A stretch of DNA of 64,000 nucleotides from Stenotrophomonas indicatrix (GCF_002750975.1 NZ_PEJS01000002.1:186001-250000); one strand, 5' to 3'; positions 11,976-21,419 are shown, counted from the stretch's first letter. Notes: generated by a model not told the origin, from the letters alone. Made by a program: numbers and translations.

Positions 11976-12593
11976 ATGAGGTTGGCGTTGCCGGGCCGCT
12001 GTCTGCTGCCAGTCGTTCTGGCGATCGGCCCGGCCTGGGCCGCCACACCGCCACCGACCGCGCTGCCGGCGGTCGTGGCCGAACCGCCGCGTACGCTGCA
12101 GCTGGATGTGGTGCGCTCGCAGATCGGTTTCGAAGTCCGCACCCGCTTCGGCCAGCGCATCGAGGGCGTGTTCCCCCGTTTCGAGGGGCGTATCGAGGTG
12201 CTGTCCGATGGCCGCCACCAGGTCCACCTGAAGATGTTCACCCGCACCGTGGAGATTCCCGGCAAGGACCGCTATACCGGCTGGATGCGCGGCCCCGAGT
12301 TCTTCGATGCCGGCCGTTACCCCTTCGTGGAGTTCGACTCGCTGCCGTACTGGCCGGAGACGGTTGCCGAGGGCGGCGGTATCGACGGCCGTTTGACCCT
12401 GCGCGGAGTCAGCCATCCGGAGACGCTCAAGGTCGAGAAAGCGGAATGTGCCCGACCCGGCTATGATTGCGACGTCGTCAGCCGCGGTACCGTGCAACGA
12501 GGTCGGTATGGCATGGACAGCTGGCAGCTTGCCTTGAGTGACCGAGTGACCTTCGTATTGCGTGCGCGCCTCAGCGAGGCGCCGAAACCGTGA
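11976..12593 (+). CDS. YceI-family exported protein
   Basis: 205 residues. A signal peptide (about residues 1-24) is followed by a YceI lipocalin-like barrel: LDVVRSQIGFEVRTRFGQRIEGVF, the FFDAGRYPFVEFDS strand and LTLRGVSHPETL. YceI proteins bind long isoprenoid lipids in the periplasm. The stop overlaps the next gene's GTG start by 4 bases (GTGA), indicating coupled translation. Confidence 0.88.
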   Translation: MRLALPGRCLLPVVLAIGPAWAATPPPTALPAVVAEPPRTLQLDVVRSQIGFEVRTRFGQRIEGVFPRFEGRIEVLSDGRHQVHLKMFTRTVEIPGKDRYTGWMRGPEFFDAGRYPFVEFDSLPYWPETVAEGGGIDGRLTLRGVSHPETLKVEKAECARPGYDCDVVSRGTVQRGRYGMDSWQLALSDRVTFVLRARLSEAPKP

Positions 12594-14647
12594 ATCCTTT
12601 GCTGCGTGTATTGGCGCTGGCAACCGTGTTGCTGGGCAGCGGCTGCGCGTCGCTGTCGCATGCCCAGCGTGATCGCGCCGAGGCGATTGCCGTGCAGGCG
12701 CGCTCGACCCAGGTCGATTGCCAGCAGGCCGACCGCTGCGCACTGGACTCACCCCTGCGGGCGCTGGCCGGCCGGGCGTTCAGCGAATCGACCCCGGACC
12801 AGCCGCGGCACTACGCCACCCTGCTGGACGAGGGCGAAGGTGCGCTGGTCGCGCGCCTGAACCTGCTGCGCAGCGCCACCCGCAGCATCGACCTGCAGAC
12901 CTACATCTTCGACAAGGACGACAGCGCCCGCCTGGTCATCGACGAGCTGCTGGCGGCATCGCGGCGCGGGGTGAAGGTGCGGCTGCTGATCGACCAGCTT
13001 TCGGCGATCTCCGACCTGCAGATCCTCGGCGCACTGGCTGGTGCCCACGAGAACTTCCAGCTGCGGGTCTACAACCCGACCTTCGGCAAGGCCCGTCTGA
13101 ACTACTTCGACTATGCCGGCAGCGTGCTGTGCTGCTTCCGCCGCTTCAACCAGCGCATGCACAACAAGCTGCTGGTGGTTGACGATGCGATCGGCGTGGT
13201 CGGTGGGCGCAACTACCAGGACGACTATTACGACTGGGACCGCGAATACAACTTCCGCGACCGTGACGTGCTGATCGCCGGCCCCGAAGCACGCGCGATG
13301 GCGGCCAACTTCGATGCCTTCTGGCGCGCGCAGCGCAGCGTGCCGGCCGAGCGCCTGAACGATGTCGGCCGTACCCTGCTCAAGCAGGGCGTGCCGCTGC
13401 TGCCGCCGGCGCAGTTCCGCAGGCCCGAGCGGGTGGAGCGGGTCAGCGAGGAAGCCAACGACGTCGCCTTCGTCACCCGTTCGTTCGTGGATACCGCCCT
13501 GCCGGTCGCCTCGGTGCGCTATGTGGCCGATCTGCCGCGCAAGCACCGGCGTGAGCGCGCCGACGCTCCACTGGCCGGGCAGCATGTCACCGAGCCGCAG
13601 CTGGACGCACTGATCTCCAGTGCGCAGCACGAAGTGATCCTGCAGACGCCCTACCTGGTGCTGTCCAAGCCGGCACAGAAGCTGTTCCGCGAGCTGCGCA
13701 AGCGCCCGCAGCCGCCGCGCGTGGTGGTATCCAGCAACAGCCTGGCCGCCACCGACAACCCGATCGTGTATGCGCTGTCCTACAAGTACAAGCGGCGCAA
13801 CATGCGCGAGCTGGGCTTCAACATCTTCGAATTCAAGCCGTTCCCGCTGGATGCGCCAGTCGATTACCGCAACCTGCTGCCCGACCCGATCGCAGCGCCG
13901 GGCAGCGATACCGGCCGCAATCCGCTGCTCGGTGGCAGCGCGGCGGGCAGCAATGCCGGTGGCGGTAGTGGTGGTGATGCGGTGGCCGCTGCGGATGTGG
14001 ACGACCGGCCGGCGCGGGTGATCCATCCGCGTACCGGCAGTGCGTATGAGAATGCCCGTGCGCGCCGGCGTGCTGCCGGCAGCGAAGTCGAGACCCGCCT
14101 GCTGCGTACCGAAACGCGCCCCTCGTTCCTGGGCAGCAAGGCGGTCAACAAGCCGCTGCCGGTCACCCGCAAGGGCGCGCGCATGGGATTGCATGCCAAG
14201 TCGCTGGTGGTCGACCGCCGCATCGGCGTGGTCGGCACCCACAACTTCGATCCGCGCAGCGAGAACTACAACACCGAAGGCGCGGTGATCATCGACGATC
14301 CGGCCTTCGCCGAGCAGCTGGCCCAGAGCATCCTGCGCGATACCCACCCGCAGAACTCCTGGACGGTGGCGCCGCGTGCCAAGCCGCCGGTCCTGTCCGG
14401 CCTGAACTACAGCGTCGGCAAGGCCTCCGAGGCGCTGCCGATCCTCGACTTCTGGCCGTGGCGCTACGCCACCGACTACGAGTTCAAGCCCGGCCCGGAC
14501 TGCCCGCAGCCACTGCCGCGGCAGAGCGCCGATTTCCACCGCTGCTATGTCGCGGTGGGCGACTTCCCCGAGGTCAACGTCGGGCCGAAGTGGCTGCTGG
14601 TGCGCATGCTGACCGCATTCGGCGCCGGCCTCGTTCCCATCCTCTGA
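12590..14647 (+). CDS. Phospholipase D-family lipoprotein (cardiolipin synthase-like)
   Basis: 685 residues, GTG start overlapping yceI. A lipoprotein signal ends in LGSGC (Cys near residue 19). Two HKD motifs are intact: HNKLLVVDD near residue 190 with GGRNYQDDY, and HAKSLVVDR near 534 with GTHNFDPRSENYNTE. This matches the periplasmic/outer-membrane PLD proteins related to ClsC and YmdC. A Gly/Ala/Ser-rich insert at about residues 445-470 separates the domains. Probably acts in phospholipid remodelling; the neighbouring acyltransferase and hydrolase fit a lipid context. Confidence 0.88.
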   Translation: MNPLLRVLALATVLLGSGCASLSHAQRDRAEAIAVQARSTQVDCQQADRCALDSPLRALAGRAFSESTPDQPRHYATLLDEGEGALVARLNLLRSATRSIDLQTYIFDKDDSARLVIDELLAASRRGVKVRLLIDQLSAISDLQILGALAGAHENFQLRVYNPTFGKARLNYFDYAGSVLCCFRRFNQRMHNKLLVVDDAIGVVGGRNYQDDYYDWDREYNFRDRDVLIAGPEARAMAANFDAFWRAQRSVPAERLNDVGRTLLKQGVPLLPPAQFRRPERVERVSEEANDVAFVTRSFVDTALPVASVRYVADLPRKHRRERADAPLAGQHVTEPQLDALISSAQHEVILQTPYLVLSKPAQKLFRELRKRPQPPRVVVSSNSLAATDNPIVYALSYKYKRRNMRELGFNIFEFKPFPLDAPVDYRNLLPDPIAAPGSDTGRNPLLGGSAAGSNAGGGSGGDAVAAADVDDRPARVIHPRTGSAYENARARRRAAGSEVETRLLRTETRPSFLGSKAVNKPLPVTRKGARMGLHAKSLVVDRRIGVVGTHNFDPRSENYNTEGAVIIDDPAFAEQLAQSILRDTHPQNSWTVAPRAKPPVLSGLNYSVGKASEALPILDFWPWRYATDYEFKPGPDCPQPLPRQSADFHRCYVAVGDFPEVNVGPKWLLVRMLTAFGAGLVPIL

Positions 14648-14657
14648 AGGTAGCCGC

Positions 14658-15092
14658 ATGACCCAGGTATTCCGCGAAGCCGTTTCCATCGAGCAGCTCA
14701 ACGCACTCAGCCGCAATACCGCCATCGATACCCTCGGCATCGTCTTCAGCGCCGCTGGCGAGGACTGGCTGCAGGCGACCATGCCGGTGGATGAGCGCAC
14801 CCGCCAGCCGTACGGCATCCTGCACGGTGGTGCCTCGGTGGTGCTGGCCGAAACCCTCGGCAGCAGCGCCGGCAACCTCTGCGTGGATACCGCCAAGCAG
14901 GTCTGCGTGGGCCTGGAGATCAACGCCAACCACGTACGTGCCGTGCGTTCGGGTACGGTCACCGGCACCGCGCGCGCGGTGCACGTGGGCCGCAGCACCC
15001 AGCTGTGGGAAATCCGCATCGAGGACGAGCAGGGCCGGCTGGTCTGCATCTCGCGGCTGACCCTGGCCGTGGTGGCGGCCGGGCACGGTTGA
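14658..15092 (+). CDS. Hotdog-fold thioesterase (PaaI/MenI-like)
   Basis: 144 residues. The hotdog signature GILHGGASVVLAETLGSSAG (about residues 53-72) includes the catalytic HGG and glutamate. Related enzymes hydrolyse aryl- or 1,4-dihydroxy-2-naphthoyl-CoA. It starts 10 bases after the PLD gene with a GAAGGTAG-type ribosome site. Confidence 0.85.
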   Translation: MTQVFREAVSIEQLNALSRNTAIDTLGIVFSAAGEDWLQATMPVDERTRQPYGILHGGASVVLAETLGSSAGNLCVDTAKQVCVGLEINANHVRAVRSGTVTGTARAVHVGRSTQLWEIRIEDEQGRLVCISRLTLAVVAAGHG

Positions 15093-15211
15093 GCCGTCGC
15101 GGCATCGGTGACGGCGGCGGAACCCAGCGTTCCCCACCGATGGCCGCCGTCAATGAGACTTATGGCCGAATTCGGCTGGCAGCGATGGCAGCCCTCCGGT
15201 ATCGTGCGTGG

Positions 15212-16003
15212 ATGACTTCCCCCACTCCGGCCCCCCGCGGCGGCGTGGCGCGTGTGTGCCGTTACCTGTACCGCGTACCGCTGCTGTTGGTCCACATCAC
15301 CGTGTTCCTGCCGCTGATCCTGATCGGCATGCTTCCGCCATGGGGCGAGCTGCGCGTGGGCGATGCTACCTTCGGCGCCAAGGTAGTGAACTGGTGGCAG
15401 GGCGGCCTGATGTGGATCTTCGGCTTCCGCCTGTCGCGCGTCGGCCAGCCGCTGCCGGGCGCAGTGCTGTTCGTCGCCAACCATGTCAGCTGGGTCGATA
15501 TCTCCATCCTGCACAGCCAGCGCATGATGGGCTTTGTCGCCAAGCGCGAGATCGCCAGCTGGCCGGTGGTCGGTTGGCTTGCCGCGCGCGGCCAGACCAT
15601 TTTCCACCAGCGTGGCAACACCGAATCGCTCGGTGGGGTGATGCAGGTGATGGCCGACCGCCTGCGCGCCGGCAAGGCGGTAGGCGTGTTCCCGGAAGGG
15701 CGTACCCGCGGCGGCCATGACGTTGGCCCGTTCCATGCGCGCATCTTCCAGGCCGCCGTCGAAACCAGCGTGCCGGTGCAGCCGGTGGCGCTGATCTACG
15801 GCGTGCGCGGGGATGCACAGACCATCGTGGCCTTCGGCCCGGGCGAGAGTTTCTTCGCCAATTTCCTGCGCCTGCTCGGTGAGCCGGCGCGGCATACCGA
15901 AGTGCATTTCCTGGAGCCGATCGGCACCCAGGACCTGGAAGGCCGTCGGCGCATCGCGGAAACTTCGCGCGCGCGCATCGTGGCGGCCATGAGCGGGGAT
16001 TGA
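15212..16003 (+). CDS. 1-acyl-sn-glycerol-3-phosphate acyltransferase-type protein
   Basis: 263 residues from ATG 15212. Two N-terminal hydrophobic segments (LLLVHITVFLPLILIGMLP; LMWIFGF) suggest membrane attachment. Acyltransferase blocks are NHVSWVD (NHxxxD, about residue 90) and FPEGRTRGG (about 160), as in PlsC-type enzymes. The gene for an alpha/beta hydrolase follows 7 bases later. An upstream in-frame ATG at 15188 is possible but lacks a clear ribosome site. Confidence 0.85.
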   Translation: MTSPTPAPRGGVARVCRYLYRVPLLLVHITVFLPLILIGMLPPWGELRVGDATFGAKVVNWWQGGLMWIFGFRLSRVGQPLPGAVLFVANHVSWVDISILHSQRMMGFVAKREIASWPVVGWLAARGQTIFHQRGNTESLGGVMQVMADRLRAGKAVGVFPEGRTRGGHDVGPFHARIFQAAVETSVPVQPVALIYGVRGDAQTIVAFGPGESFFANFLRLLGEPARHTEVHFLEPIGTQDLEGRRRIAETSRARIVAAMSGD

Positions 16004-16010
16004 GGCGAGG

Positions 16011-17045
16011 GTGGCCGTGTCTCCGCCACCGACCCTCGACGCTGATGCGCCGATGCTCACCGCGTCCGACTATCAGCCGCCGCGCTGGCTGCGCAATCCG
16101 CACCTGCAGTCGATGCTCAGCTCCAGCCGCATGCGCCTGCAGCGCGGCCTGCTGCTGCTGGCCGCCACCGGCGCGGTCAGCGAGGAGCTGATCCTCGATG
16201 GTGGCGAAGGTGTGCGCCTGCAGGGTTGGCACAGCCATGTCGAAGGGCGCGAACCGCGCGGCATCGCCTTGCTGCTGCATGGCTGGGAGGGCAGCGCCGA
16301 ATCCAGCTACATGCGCATGGCCGCTGCCCGCATGCTGGAGCAGGGGTTCGACGTGGTGCGGCTGAATTTCCGCGACCACGGCAACACCCATCATCTCAAT
16401 CCCGGCATCTTCCACTCCAACCTCATCGACGAAGTGGTGCACGCCGCAGGCGATGTCGCCCAGCGCTGGCCCGATCTGCCGCTGGTTGCAGCCGGCTACT
16501 CGCTGGGTGGCAACTTCGTGCTGCGGCTGGCCCTGCGCGCGCCGGCCGCCGGTGTACCGCTGCAGCACGTGGCCGCGGTCTGCCCGGTGCTCGACCCCGG
16601 GCTGACCATGGAGAACATCGAGAACGGCCCGGCGATGTACGACTGGTACTTCCGCCGCAAGTGGGCCGGGTCGCTGCGGCGCAAGCGCGATCTGTTCCCC
16701 GAACTGAGCGACTGCGACGACCGTGTGCTGAACATGGACATCCGTTCGCTGACCGCCTGGCTGGTCGAGCGGCACACCACGTTCGGTTCGTTGCAGGCCT
16801 ATTTCGATGGCTACTCCATCGCCGGCGACCGCCTGTCCACGCTGCAGGTACCTGCTGACATCCTGATGGCGCAGGACGATCCGGTGATCCCCTACGCGAC
16901 CTTCCGCGATTGGCAGCTGCCGCAGCAGGCGCGGCTGGAAACCGCCTGCTGGGGCGGCCACTGTGGCTTCCTGGAAAACTGGCGCGGCGATGGGTTCTCC
17001 GAGCGCTGGGTCGCACAGCGCCTGCGGCGGGTCCTGCCGGGCTGA
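16011..17045 (+). CDS. YheT-family alpha/beta hydrolase
   Basis: 344 residues from GTG 16011; ATG 16053 (MLTASDYQPP) is an alternative start at the conserved N-terminus. Features: PPRWLRNPHLQS at the start, oxyanion region LLLHGWEGSAESSY, nucleophile GYSLGGN (Ser near 164), acid in QDDPVIP (about 289) and His in GGHCGF (about 316). These are the marks of YheT/ABHD1-3-like hydrolases that act on lipid or ester substrates. It is preceded by an acyltransferase, consistent with lipid metabolism. Confidence 0.87.
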   Translation: MAVSPPPTLDADAPMLTASDYQPPRWLRNPHLQSMLSSSRMRLQRGLLLLAATGAVSEELILDGGEGVRLQGWHSHVEGREPRGIALLLHGWEGSAESSYMRMAAARMLEQGFDVVRLNFRDHGNTHHLNPGIFHSNLIDEVVHAAGDVAQRWPDLPLVAAGYSLGGNFVLRLALRAPAAGVPLQHVAAVCPVLDPGLTMENIENGPAMYDWYFRRKWAGSLRRKRDLFPELSDCDDRVLNMDIRSLTAWLVERHTTFGSLQAYFDGYSIAGDRLSTLQVPADILMAQDDPVIPYATFRDWQLPQQARLETACWGGHCGFLENWRGDGFSERWVAQRLRRVLPG

Positions 17046-17101
17046 ACCGGCACCGGCGCGCGGCCCGCTACAATGCGGGTTTGACCTTGAACCGGACGGC
17101 C

Positions 17102-19180
17102 ATGCAAGACCAGATCCTCCAAGCGTTGCGCCAGAACGATGCCGGCCAGGCCGTGCAGCTGGCCCAGGCGTGGACCCGTGACGAACCCGGCAAGGCCGAG
17201 GCCCACCGCTGGCTGGCGCTTGCGCTGCAGCAGCAGGGCCAGGCCGAGGCCGCGATGGAGGCGTTGCAGCAGGCGCTGCAGCTGGCCCCCGATGATGCGC
17301 AGCTGCACCTGCAGCACGCCGGCCTGCTGCTGGCACTGCGCCAGTTCGACGGTGCCGATGAAGCCCTGCTGCGCACCACCGGGCTGGACCCCAACGCCTT
17401 CCCGGCTTACCTGATGCAGGCGCACCTGGCGGTGGGCCGCAATGATTTCGACGAGGCCCAGCGGCTGTCGACCCTGGCCTCGCGGCTGGAGCCGGACCAT
17501 CCGGAACTGCTGACCATCGATGGCATGGTCGCGCTGCGCCGCGGCGACGCCGACCGTGCGCTGGCCCTGCTGTCGGCGGCCAGCCAGGCGCTGCCGGACG
17601 ATACCCGCGTGCTGTACGCGCTGGGCTTTGCCTATCTGGGCAAGGACATGCTGGCGTTTGCCGAGCAGGCGTTCCGTCGCGTGCTGGCGTTGAACCCGAA
17701 GATGTCCTCGCTGCACGGCATGGTGGTGCAGCTGGCCTTGCGCCAGGGCAACGTGGAGGCCGCCGCCGAGGCAATGCAGCAGGCGCTGCAGGAGCCGGAG
17801 CTGGACGTGCCGCCGATGCGCCGCCTGGCCGGCGAACTGGCACTGCGCAGTGGCCAGCCGCTGCAGGCGCTGGAGCACCTGCTGCCGCTGCTGCAATCGC
17901 TGCAGGGTGATCGCCAGGTGCTGCAGCTGCTGCTGATGTCCTGGCAGCGGCTGGGCCGCGAAGATGAAGCCCGCACACGCCTGGATGACGCTCTGGAAAG
18001 CAATGACCAGCTGCATGACCTGTGGCTGGCACGACTGGCCGTGGAAGACGTCGGCAGTGCCGGCGCCGTAGCCGTCGTGGAGCGCTGGATGGCAGCGATG
18101 CCCGGCCACCTGCCGGCGCTGGAAGCGCGCATGCGCCTGCATGACATGGCCGGCGAGCATGAGCAGGGCGAAGCCATCGCCGAGCGCATCACCACCCTGG
18201 AACCGGGCCGCGTCAGCGGTGAAAGCCGTCGCGTCGAGGGGCTGCTGCAGCGTGACCCGGCCGCCGCCGTGGAGCGCGTGCAGGCCCTGATCGCACAGGC
18301 ACCGGAGGGACACCGCGCTGATCTGCGGACCTGGCTGGGCGAGATCCAGGATCGCGCCGGGCAGCCGGAAGAAGCGCTGCGTACGTGGATGGCACTGCAG
18401 ACCGACCAGGCTTCGCAGCGGCTGCCGCTGCCGCCGCAGGCCAAGGCACCGCCGAGCTGGCCGGAGATGGCCAGCATCGACGAAGCGACGCGCGATAGCG
18501 GCTCGGCGCCGATCTTCCTGTGGGGCGCTCCGGGTTCGGGCGTGGAGCGGGTGGCAACCGGCCTGGCCGCTGCCAGCCCGGTACTGCGCAGTGATCGTTA
18601 CACCGCCACGCCACCGGACGATGCCTTCCAGAACTACAACACGCTGCAGGACCTGGCGTCGGGCGTGCTGAGCCCGGAACGGCTGGTCGAGCGTTGGCGC
18701 GAGCACCTGCCCGCCCGCGGCCTGGAAAGTGACACCGTGATCGACTGGCTGCTGTGGTGGGACAACGCGCTGTTGTGGGCATTGCGCCCGCAGCTGCCGC
18801 AGGGTCGCCTGCTGCTGGTGCTGCGCGACCCGCGCGACATGCTGCTGGACTGGATCGCCTACGGCGCCGCCGCACCGCTGGCGATGACCTCGATGGCCGA
18901 AGCCAGCCAGTGGCTGGTGCGTTCGCTGACCCAGATCGCCGCGCTGCACGAGGAAGACCTGTATCCGCACGTGCTGCTGCGCATCGACGACATCGGCAAC
19001 GATGCGCACGCGATGGCCGACCTGCTGGGCCGCGTGTTCGGGCGTCCGATGCCGCCGGCCGCACAACTGGGCGCACCGCGCCTGCCTGCCGGCCACTGGC
19101 GCAGGTATCGCGACGTGATGGGCGCCGCGTTCGCCCAGCTCACCCCGGTCGCGGTGCGCTTGGGTTACCCGGAAGAGTGA
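17102..19180 (+). CDS. TPR protein with C-terminal sulfotransferase-like domain
   Basis: 692 residues from ATG 17102. Residues ~1-430 are tandem tetratricopeptide repeats (A-H-R-W-L-A-L-A-L-Q-Q-Q-G type). From about 475 a different domain begins: IFLWGAPGSGVERVATGLAAA resembles a sulfotransferase PAPS 5'-phosphosulfate loop, and LLLVLRDPRDMLLDWIAYG resembles the 3'-phosphate segment. This architecture occurs in TPR-sulfotransferase proteins. The substrate is unknown and activity is not proven by the sequence. Confidence 0.75.
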   Translation: MQDQILQALRQNDAGQAVQLAQAWTRDEPGKAEAHRWLALALQQQGQAEAAMEALQQALQLAPDDAQLHLQHAGLLLALRQFDGADEALLRTTGLDPNAFPAYLMQAHLAVGRNDFDEAQRLSTLASRLEPDHPELLTIDGMVALRRGDADRALALLSAASQALPDDTRVLYALGFAYLGKDMLAFAEQAFRRVLALNPKMSSLHGMVVQLALRQGNVEAAAEAMQQALQEPELDVPPMRRLAGELALRSGQPLQALEHLLPLLQSLQGDRQVLQLLLMSWQRLGREDEARTRLDDALESNDQLHDLWLARLAVEDVGSAGAVAVVERWMAAMPGHLPALEARMRLHDMAGEHEQGEAIAERITTLEPGRVSGESRRVEGLLQRDPAAAVERVQALIAQAPEGHRADLRTWLGEIQDRAGQPEEALRTWMALQTDQASQRLPLPPQAKAPPSWPEMASIDEATRDSGSAPIFLWGAPGSGVERVATGLAAASPVLRSDRYTATPPDDAFQNYNTLQDLASGVLSPERLVERWREHLPARGLESDTVIDWLLWWDNALLWALRPQLPQGRLLLVLRDPRDMLLDWIAYGAAAPLAMTSMAEASQWLVRSLTQIAALHEEDLYPHVLLRIDDIGNDAHAMADLLGRVFGRPMPPAAQLGAPRLPAGHWRRYRDVMGAAFAQLTPVAVRLGYPEE

Positions 19181-19190
19181 GGAGCATTTG

Positions 19191-19802
19191 ATGCAACTGA
19201 GCAGTCACAGCCTGGCCAATGGTGCGCCGATCGACCGTGAGTTCGCCGCCGGCGATGCCGCCGGCTTCGCCCCCGACCGCAACCCGCACCTGGCCTGGAG
19301 CGGCGTGCCCGATGGCACCCGCTCGTTCCTGCTGGTGTGCGTGGACCCGGACGTGCCAACGGTGCCGGAAACGGTCGGCCGCGATGACATGAGCGTGCCG
19401 CGCGATCAGCCGCGCTGCGATTTCGTGCACTGGGTGATGGCCGACATTCCGGCTTCGGTGCAGGAGATCGCCGCTGGCAGCTGCAGCGATGGTTTCGTGG
19501 TGAAGGGCAAGACCGCGCCGGCCGGCCCGGCCGGCAGCCGCCAGGGCCTGAATGATTTCACCGGCTGGTTCGCCGGCAATCCGGACATGGCCGGTGATTA
19601 CCTCGGCTACGACGGCCCGTACCCGCCGTTCAACGACGAGCGCGTGCACCGCTACTTCTTCCGCGTGTTTGCGCTGGATGTGGCCACGCTGTCGTTGCCG
19701 GAACGCTTCACCGCCGCCGATGCGTACCGTGCAATGCACGGCCACGTACTGGCCGAAGCGGCGCTGCACGGCACCTACACATTGAACCCGGCGTTGGCCT
19801 GA
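19191..19802 (+). CDS. PEBP (YbhB/YbcL-type, Raf-kinase-inhibitor-like) protein
   Basis: 203 residues from ATG 19191 (GAGGAG upstream); the in-frame TTG three bases earlier is less likely. Phosphatidylethanolamine-binding fold motifs: NPHLAWSGVPDGTRSF, CVDPDVPT, DFVHWVMADIP and the C-terminal HRYFFRVFALD. No signal peptide, so cytosolic. Function in bacteria is poorly known. It starts 10 bases after the TPR gene. Confidence 0.87.
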   Translation: MQLSSHSLANGAPIDREFAAGDAAGFAPDRNPHLAWSGVPDGTRSFLLVCVDPDVPTVPETVGRDDMSVPRDQPRCDFVHWVMADIPASVQEIAAGSCSDGFVVKGKTAPAGPAGSRQGLNDFTGWFAGNPDMAGDYLGYDGPYPPFNDERVHRYFFRVFALDVATLSLPERFTAADAYRAMHGHVLAEAALHGTYTLNPALA

Positions 19803-19815
19803 TAACAGCCTTCGG

Positions 19816-19875
19816 GTAGTGCCGGCCGCTGGCCGGCATCCGCTGTACGTGGCAGCCGGCCAGCGGCCGGCTCTA
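19816..19875. repeat. SMAG REP pair (direct plus inverted)
   Basis: GTAG-headed TGCCGGCCGCTGGCCGGCA at 19816-19838 and an inverted relative ending in CTAC at 19853-19875, between convergent genes. Confidence 0.85.
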
Positions 19876-19883
19876 CCCACCAG

Positions 19884-19912
19884 CGAAGAAGGGCGGCCAG
19901 TGGCCGCCCTCT
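19884..19912 (-). terminator. Hairpin after the META-domain gene
   Basis: On the minus strand AGGGCGGCC and GGCCGCCCT pair around ACT, followed by TCTTCG; placed directly after the stop at 19913. Confidence 0.6.
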
Positions 19913-20389
19913 TCATTTCGCCGGCAGCGGCGCGGGTTTGAACACCAGCACTTCGCCCTTGGCATTGCGCACGACCAATGCACCGGTGTCGTCCAACGCG
20001 AGGGTGGGTGCGGTATCGCGACCGTGAAACAGGGTTTCGGCTCGCCGTTCCTGCGCATCCACCTTGGGATTGATGCACAGCGCGGTGGTCCGGATGCCGC
20101 TCTCCAGGATCAGCCGGTCGTCCTGCAGGTGGTAATGACTGCTGGCCTGGTTGCACAGGTTCAACTCGCTCATGTAGCCGGGCTGGAAGCGCAGCGTGTA
20201 CGGCGCCCGGCCCCTGACGAACAACGCGTCGATACGCTTGCCCTGCGCGTCGGTGGCGCGCGTGAGCTGCCACGGATGGGCTTCAAGCTGGTCGGTGGTG
20301 GGTGTGCTGGCGGCGTGTGCACTGCTGCCAATGCCAATTCCAATGCCGATGGCCAGCCAGGCCAGTGCGAGCATGTACGTCCGTTTCAT
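19913..20389 (-). CDS. META-domain exported protein
   Basis: 158 residues from ATG 20389 with GGGAGA upstream. The signal peptide (MLALAWLAIGIGIGIGSSAHA) includes an unusual run of Gly-Ile repeats. The mature part (HPWQLTRATDAQGKRIDALF, LNLCNQ, ILESGIRTTALC) resembles META-domain proteins of the HslJ type. It is a shorter relative of the next gene (20519-21346), with matching segments WQLTRATDAQGKRIDALF and WLLQQATAADGKRIDALF, so it probably arose by duplication. Likely periplasmic; function unknown. Confidence 0.75.
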   Translation of the reverse strand: MKRTYMLALAWLAIGIGIGIGSSAHAASTPTTDQLEAHPWQLTRATDAQGKRIDALFVRGRAPYTLRFQPGYMSELNLCNQASSHYHLQDDRLILESGIRTTALCINPKVDAQERRAETLFHGRDTAPTLALDDTGALVVRNAKGEVLVFKPAPLPAK

Positions 20390-20412
20390 GCCGATCTCCC
20401 TGATGCATGTGG

Positions 20413-20435
20413 GTAGTGCCGACCGCTGGCCGGCA
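20413..20435 (+). repeat. SMAG-type REP palindrome
   Basis: GTAG plus TGCCGACCGCTGGCCGGCA, one base off perfect symmetry. Confidence 0.75.
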
Positions 20436-20487
20436 TGTTCCGCAGGTCGCCTGAGCTGTGTGCAGCCGCCGGCCCTACCCACAACGA

Positions 20488-20515
20488 AGAAGGGCGACCT
20501 CGCGGCCGCCCTTCT
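20488..20515 (-). terminator. Hairpin after the META/DUF4377 gene
   Basis: On the minus strand GAAGGGCG and CGCCCTTC pair across GCCGCGAGGT a few bases after the stop, followed by TTCG. Confidence 0.6.
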
Positions 20516-20518
20516 GCA

Positions 20519-21346
20519 TTACTTCTTCTCGATGGCCGACTCGACCACCATGTCCAGCACGTACGCCTGCGACGGCGCATCGGCCGGCGGGTTCTTCACT
20601 TCGTAGCGCTTCACACGCACCACGTTGCGCACGCCGTCTTCGTGGGTGTAACCCTCGATGTTGCCGTAGAAGTTCTCGAACTTGCCCGGCTCGCCCTGCT
20701 TCAGGCCCTTGTCGTCGAACTTCACTTCGCGCACCTGCAGGCACTGGTAATCCGGGATCAGTGGGTGCGAGCACTTCTCGGTCTTCGCAGCCACTTCCAG
20801 GAACACGGTTTCGCCGGCGCCGCCATAGCGCGTTTCAGCGGTCGGTTCCGGGTTGAACACCAGCACGTCGCCCTTGGCAGTGGTCAGGGTCAGCACGCCG
20901 TTGGCATCCTGTTCGGCCTTCAGTTCGCCCTGCAGACGGCTGGAGACGGCTTCGTCCAGCGCCATCAGCGCCTTGTCGGTGCAGGCCATCATGGTCGAGG
21001 CCATCGCGCTCACGCTCAGCTTGCCATCGGCCAGGGTGTAACCGCCGCCCATGCGGTTGCAGGTGTTGCTGACCGACAGGCGGCCATCAACGAAGTCCAG
21101 GGTGACCGGCTTGTCTTCGCGGGCGAACAGCGCATCGATGCGCTTGCCATCGGCCGCGGTGGCCTGCTGCAGCAGCCAGTGCTGGCTCTGCAGGCGCTGC
21201 GCATCCAGGTGTGCCAGCGCCTTCTGGTCGCCGGCCTTGGCCGCGGCCGGGGCCAGATCGTCACCGCCGGTACCGGCCGGGGCAGGGGTCTGGCTGCAGG
21301 CGGCCAGCAGGGCCAGCGGGAGGAGCAGGGTGAGCTTGCGGTTCAT
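20519..21346 (-). CDS. META and DUF4377 domain lipoprotein
   Basis: 275 residues from ATG 21346, with GGAGAAT upstream. Lipoprotein signal ends in LLAAC (Cys near residue 17). The META-like domain spans about residues 45-165 (WLLQQATAADGKRIDALF, SNTCNRMGGGYTL). The DUF4377 domain follows (ECSHPLIPDYQCLQVREVKF, FYGNIEGYTHEDGV). Such proteins are envelope lipoproteins of unknown function. It is paralogous to the gene at 19913 in its first domain. Confidence 0.83.
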   Translation of the reverse strand: MNRKLTLLLPLALLAACSQTPAPAGTGGDDLAPAAAKAGDQKALAHLDAQRLQSQHWLLQQATAADGKRIDALFAREDKPVTLDFVDGRLSVSNTCNRMGGGYTLADGKLSVSAMASTMMACTDKALMALDEAVSSRLQGELKAEQDANGVLTLTTAKGDVLVFNPEPTAETRYGGAGETVFLEVAAKTEKCSHPLIPDYQCLQVREVKFDDKGLKQGEPGKFENFYGNIEGYTHEDGVRNVVRVKRYEVKNPPADAPSQAYVLDMVVESAIEKK

Positions 21347-21419
21347 GGTGATTCTCCTTGGGGAACCGAGGGGGAAACGGACCGGGGCCGGCAACGGGGT
21401 TGCCGTGCCCCGGCGCTGT

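Noticed and set aside
12749..16060. Long minus-strand open frame across PLD, thioesterase and acyltransferase genes
   Set aside because: Spans three well-supported plus-strand genes and has no recognisable domains.
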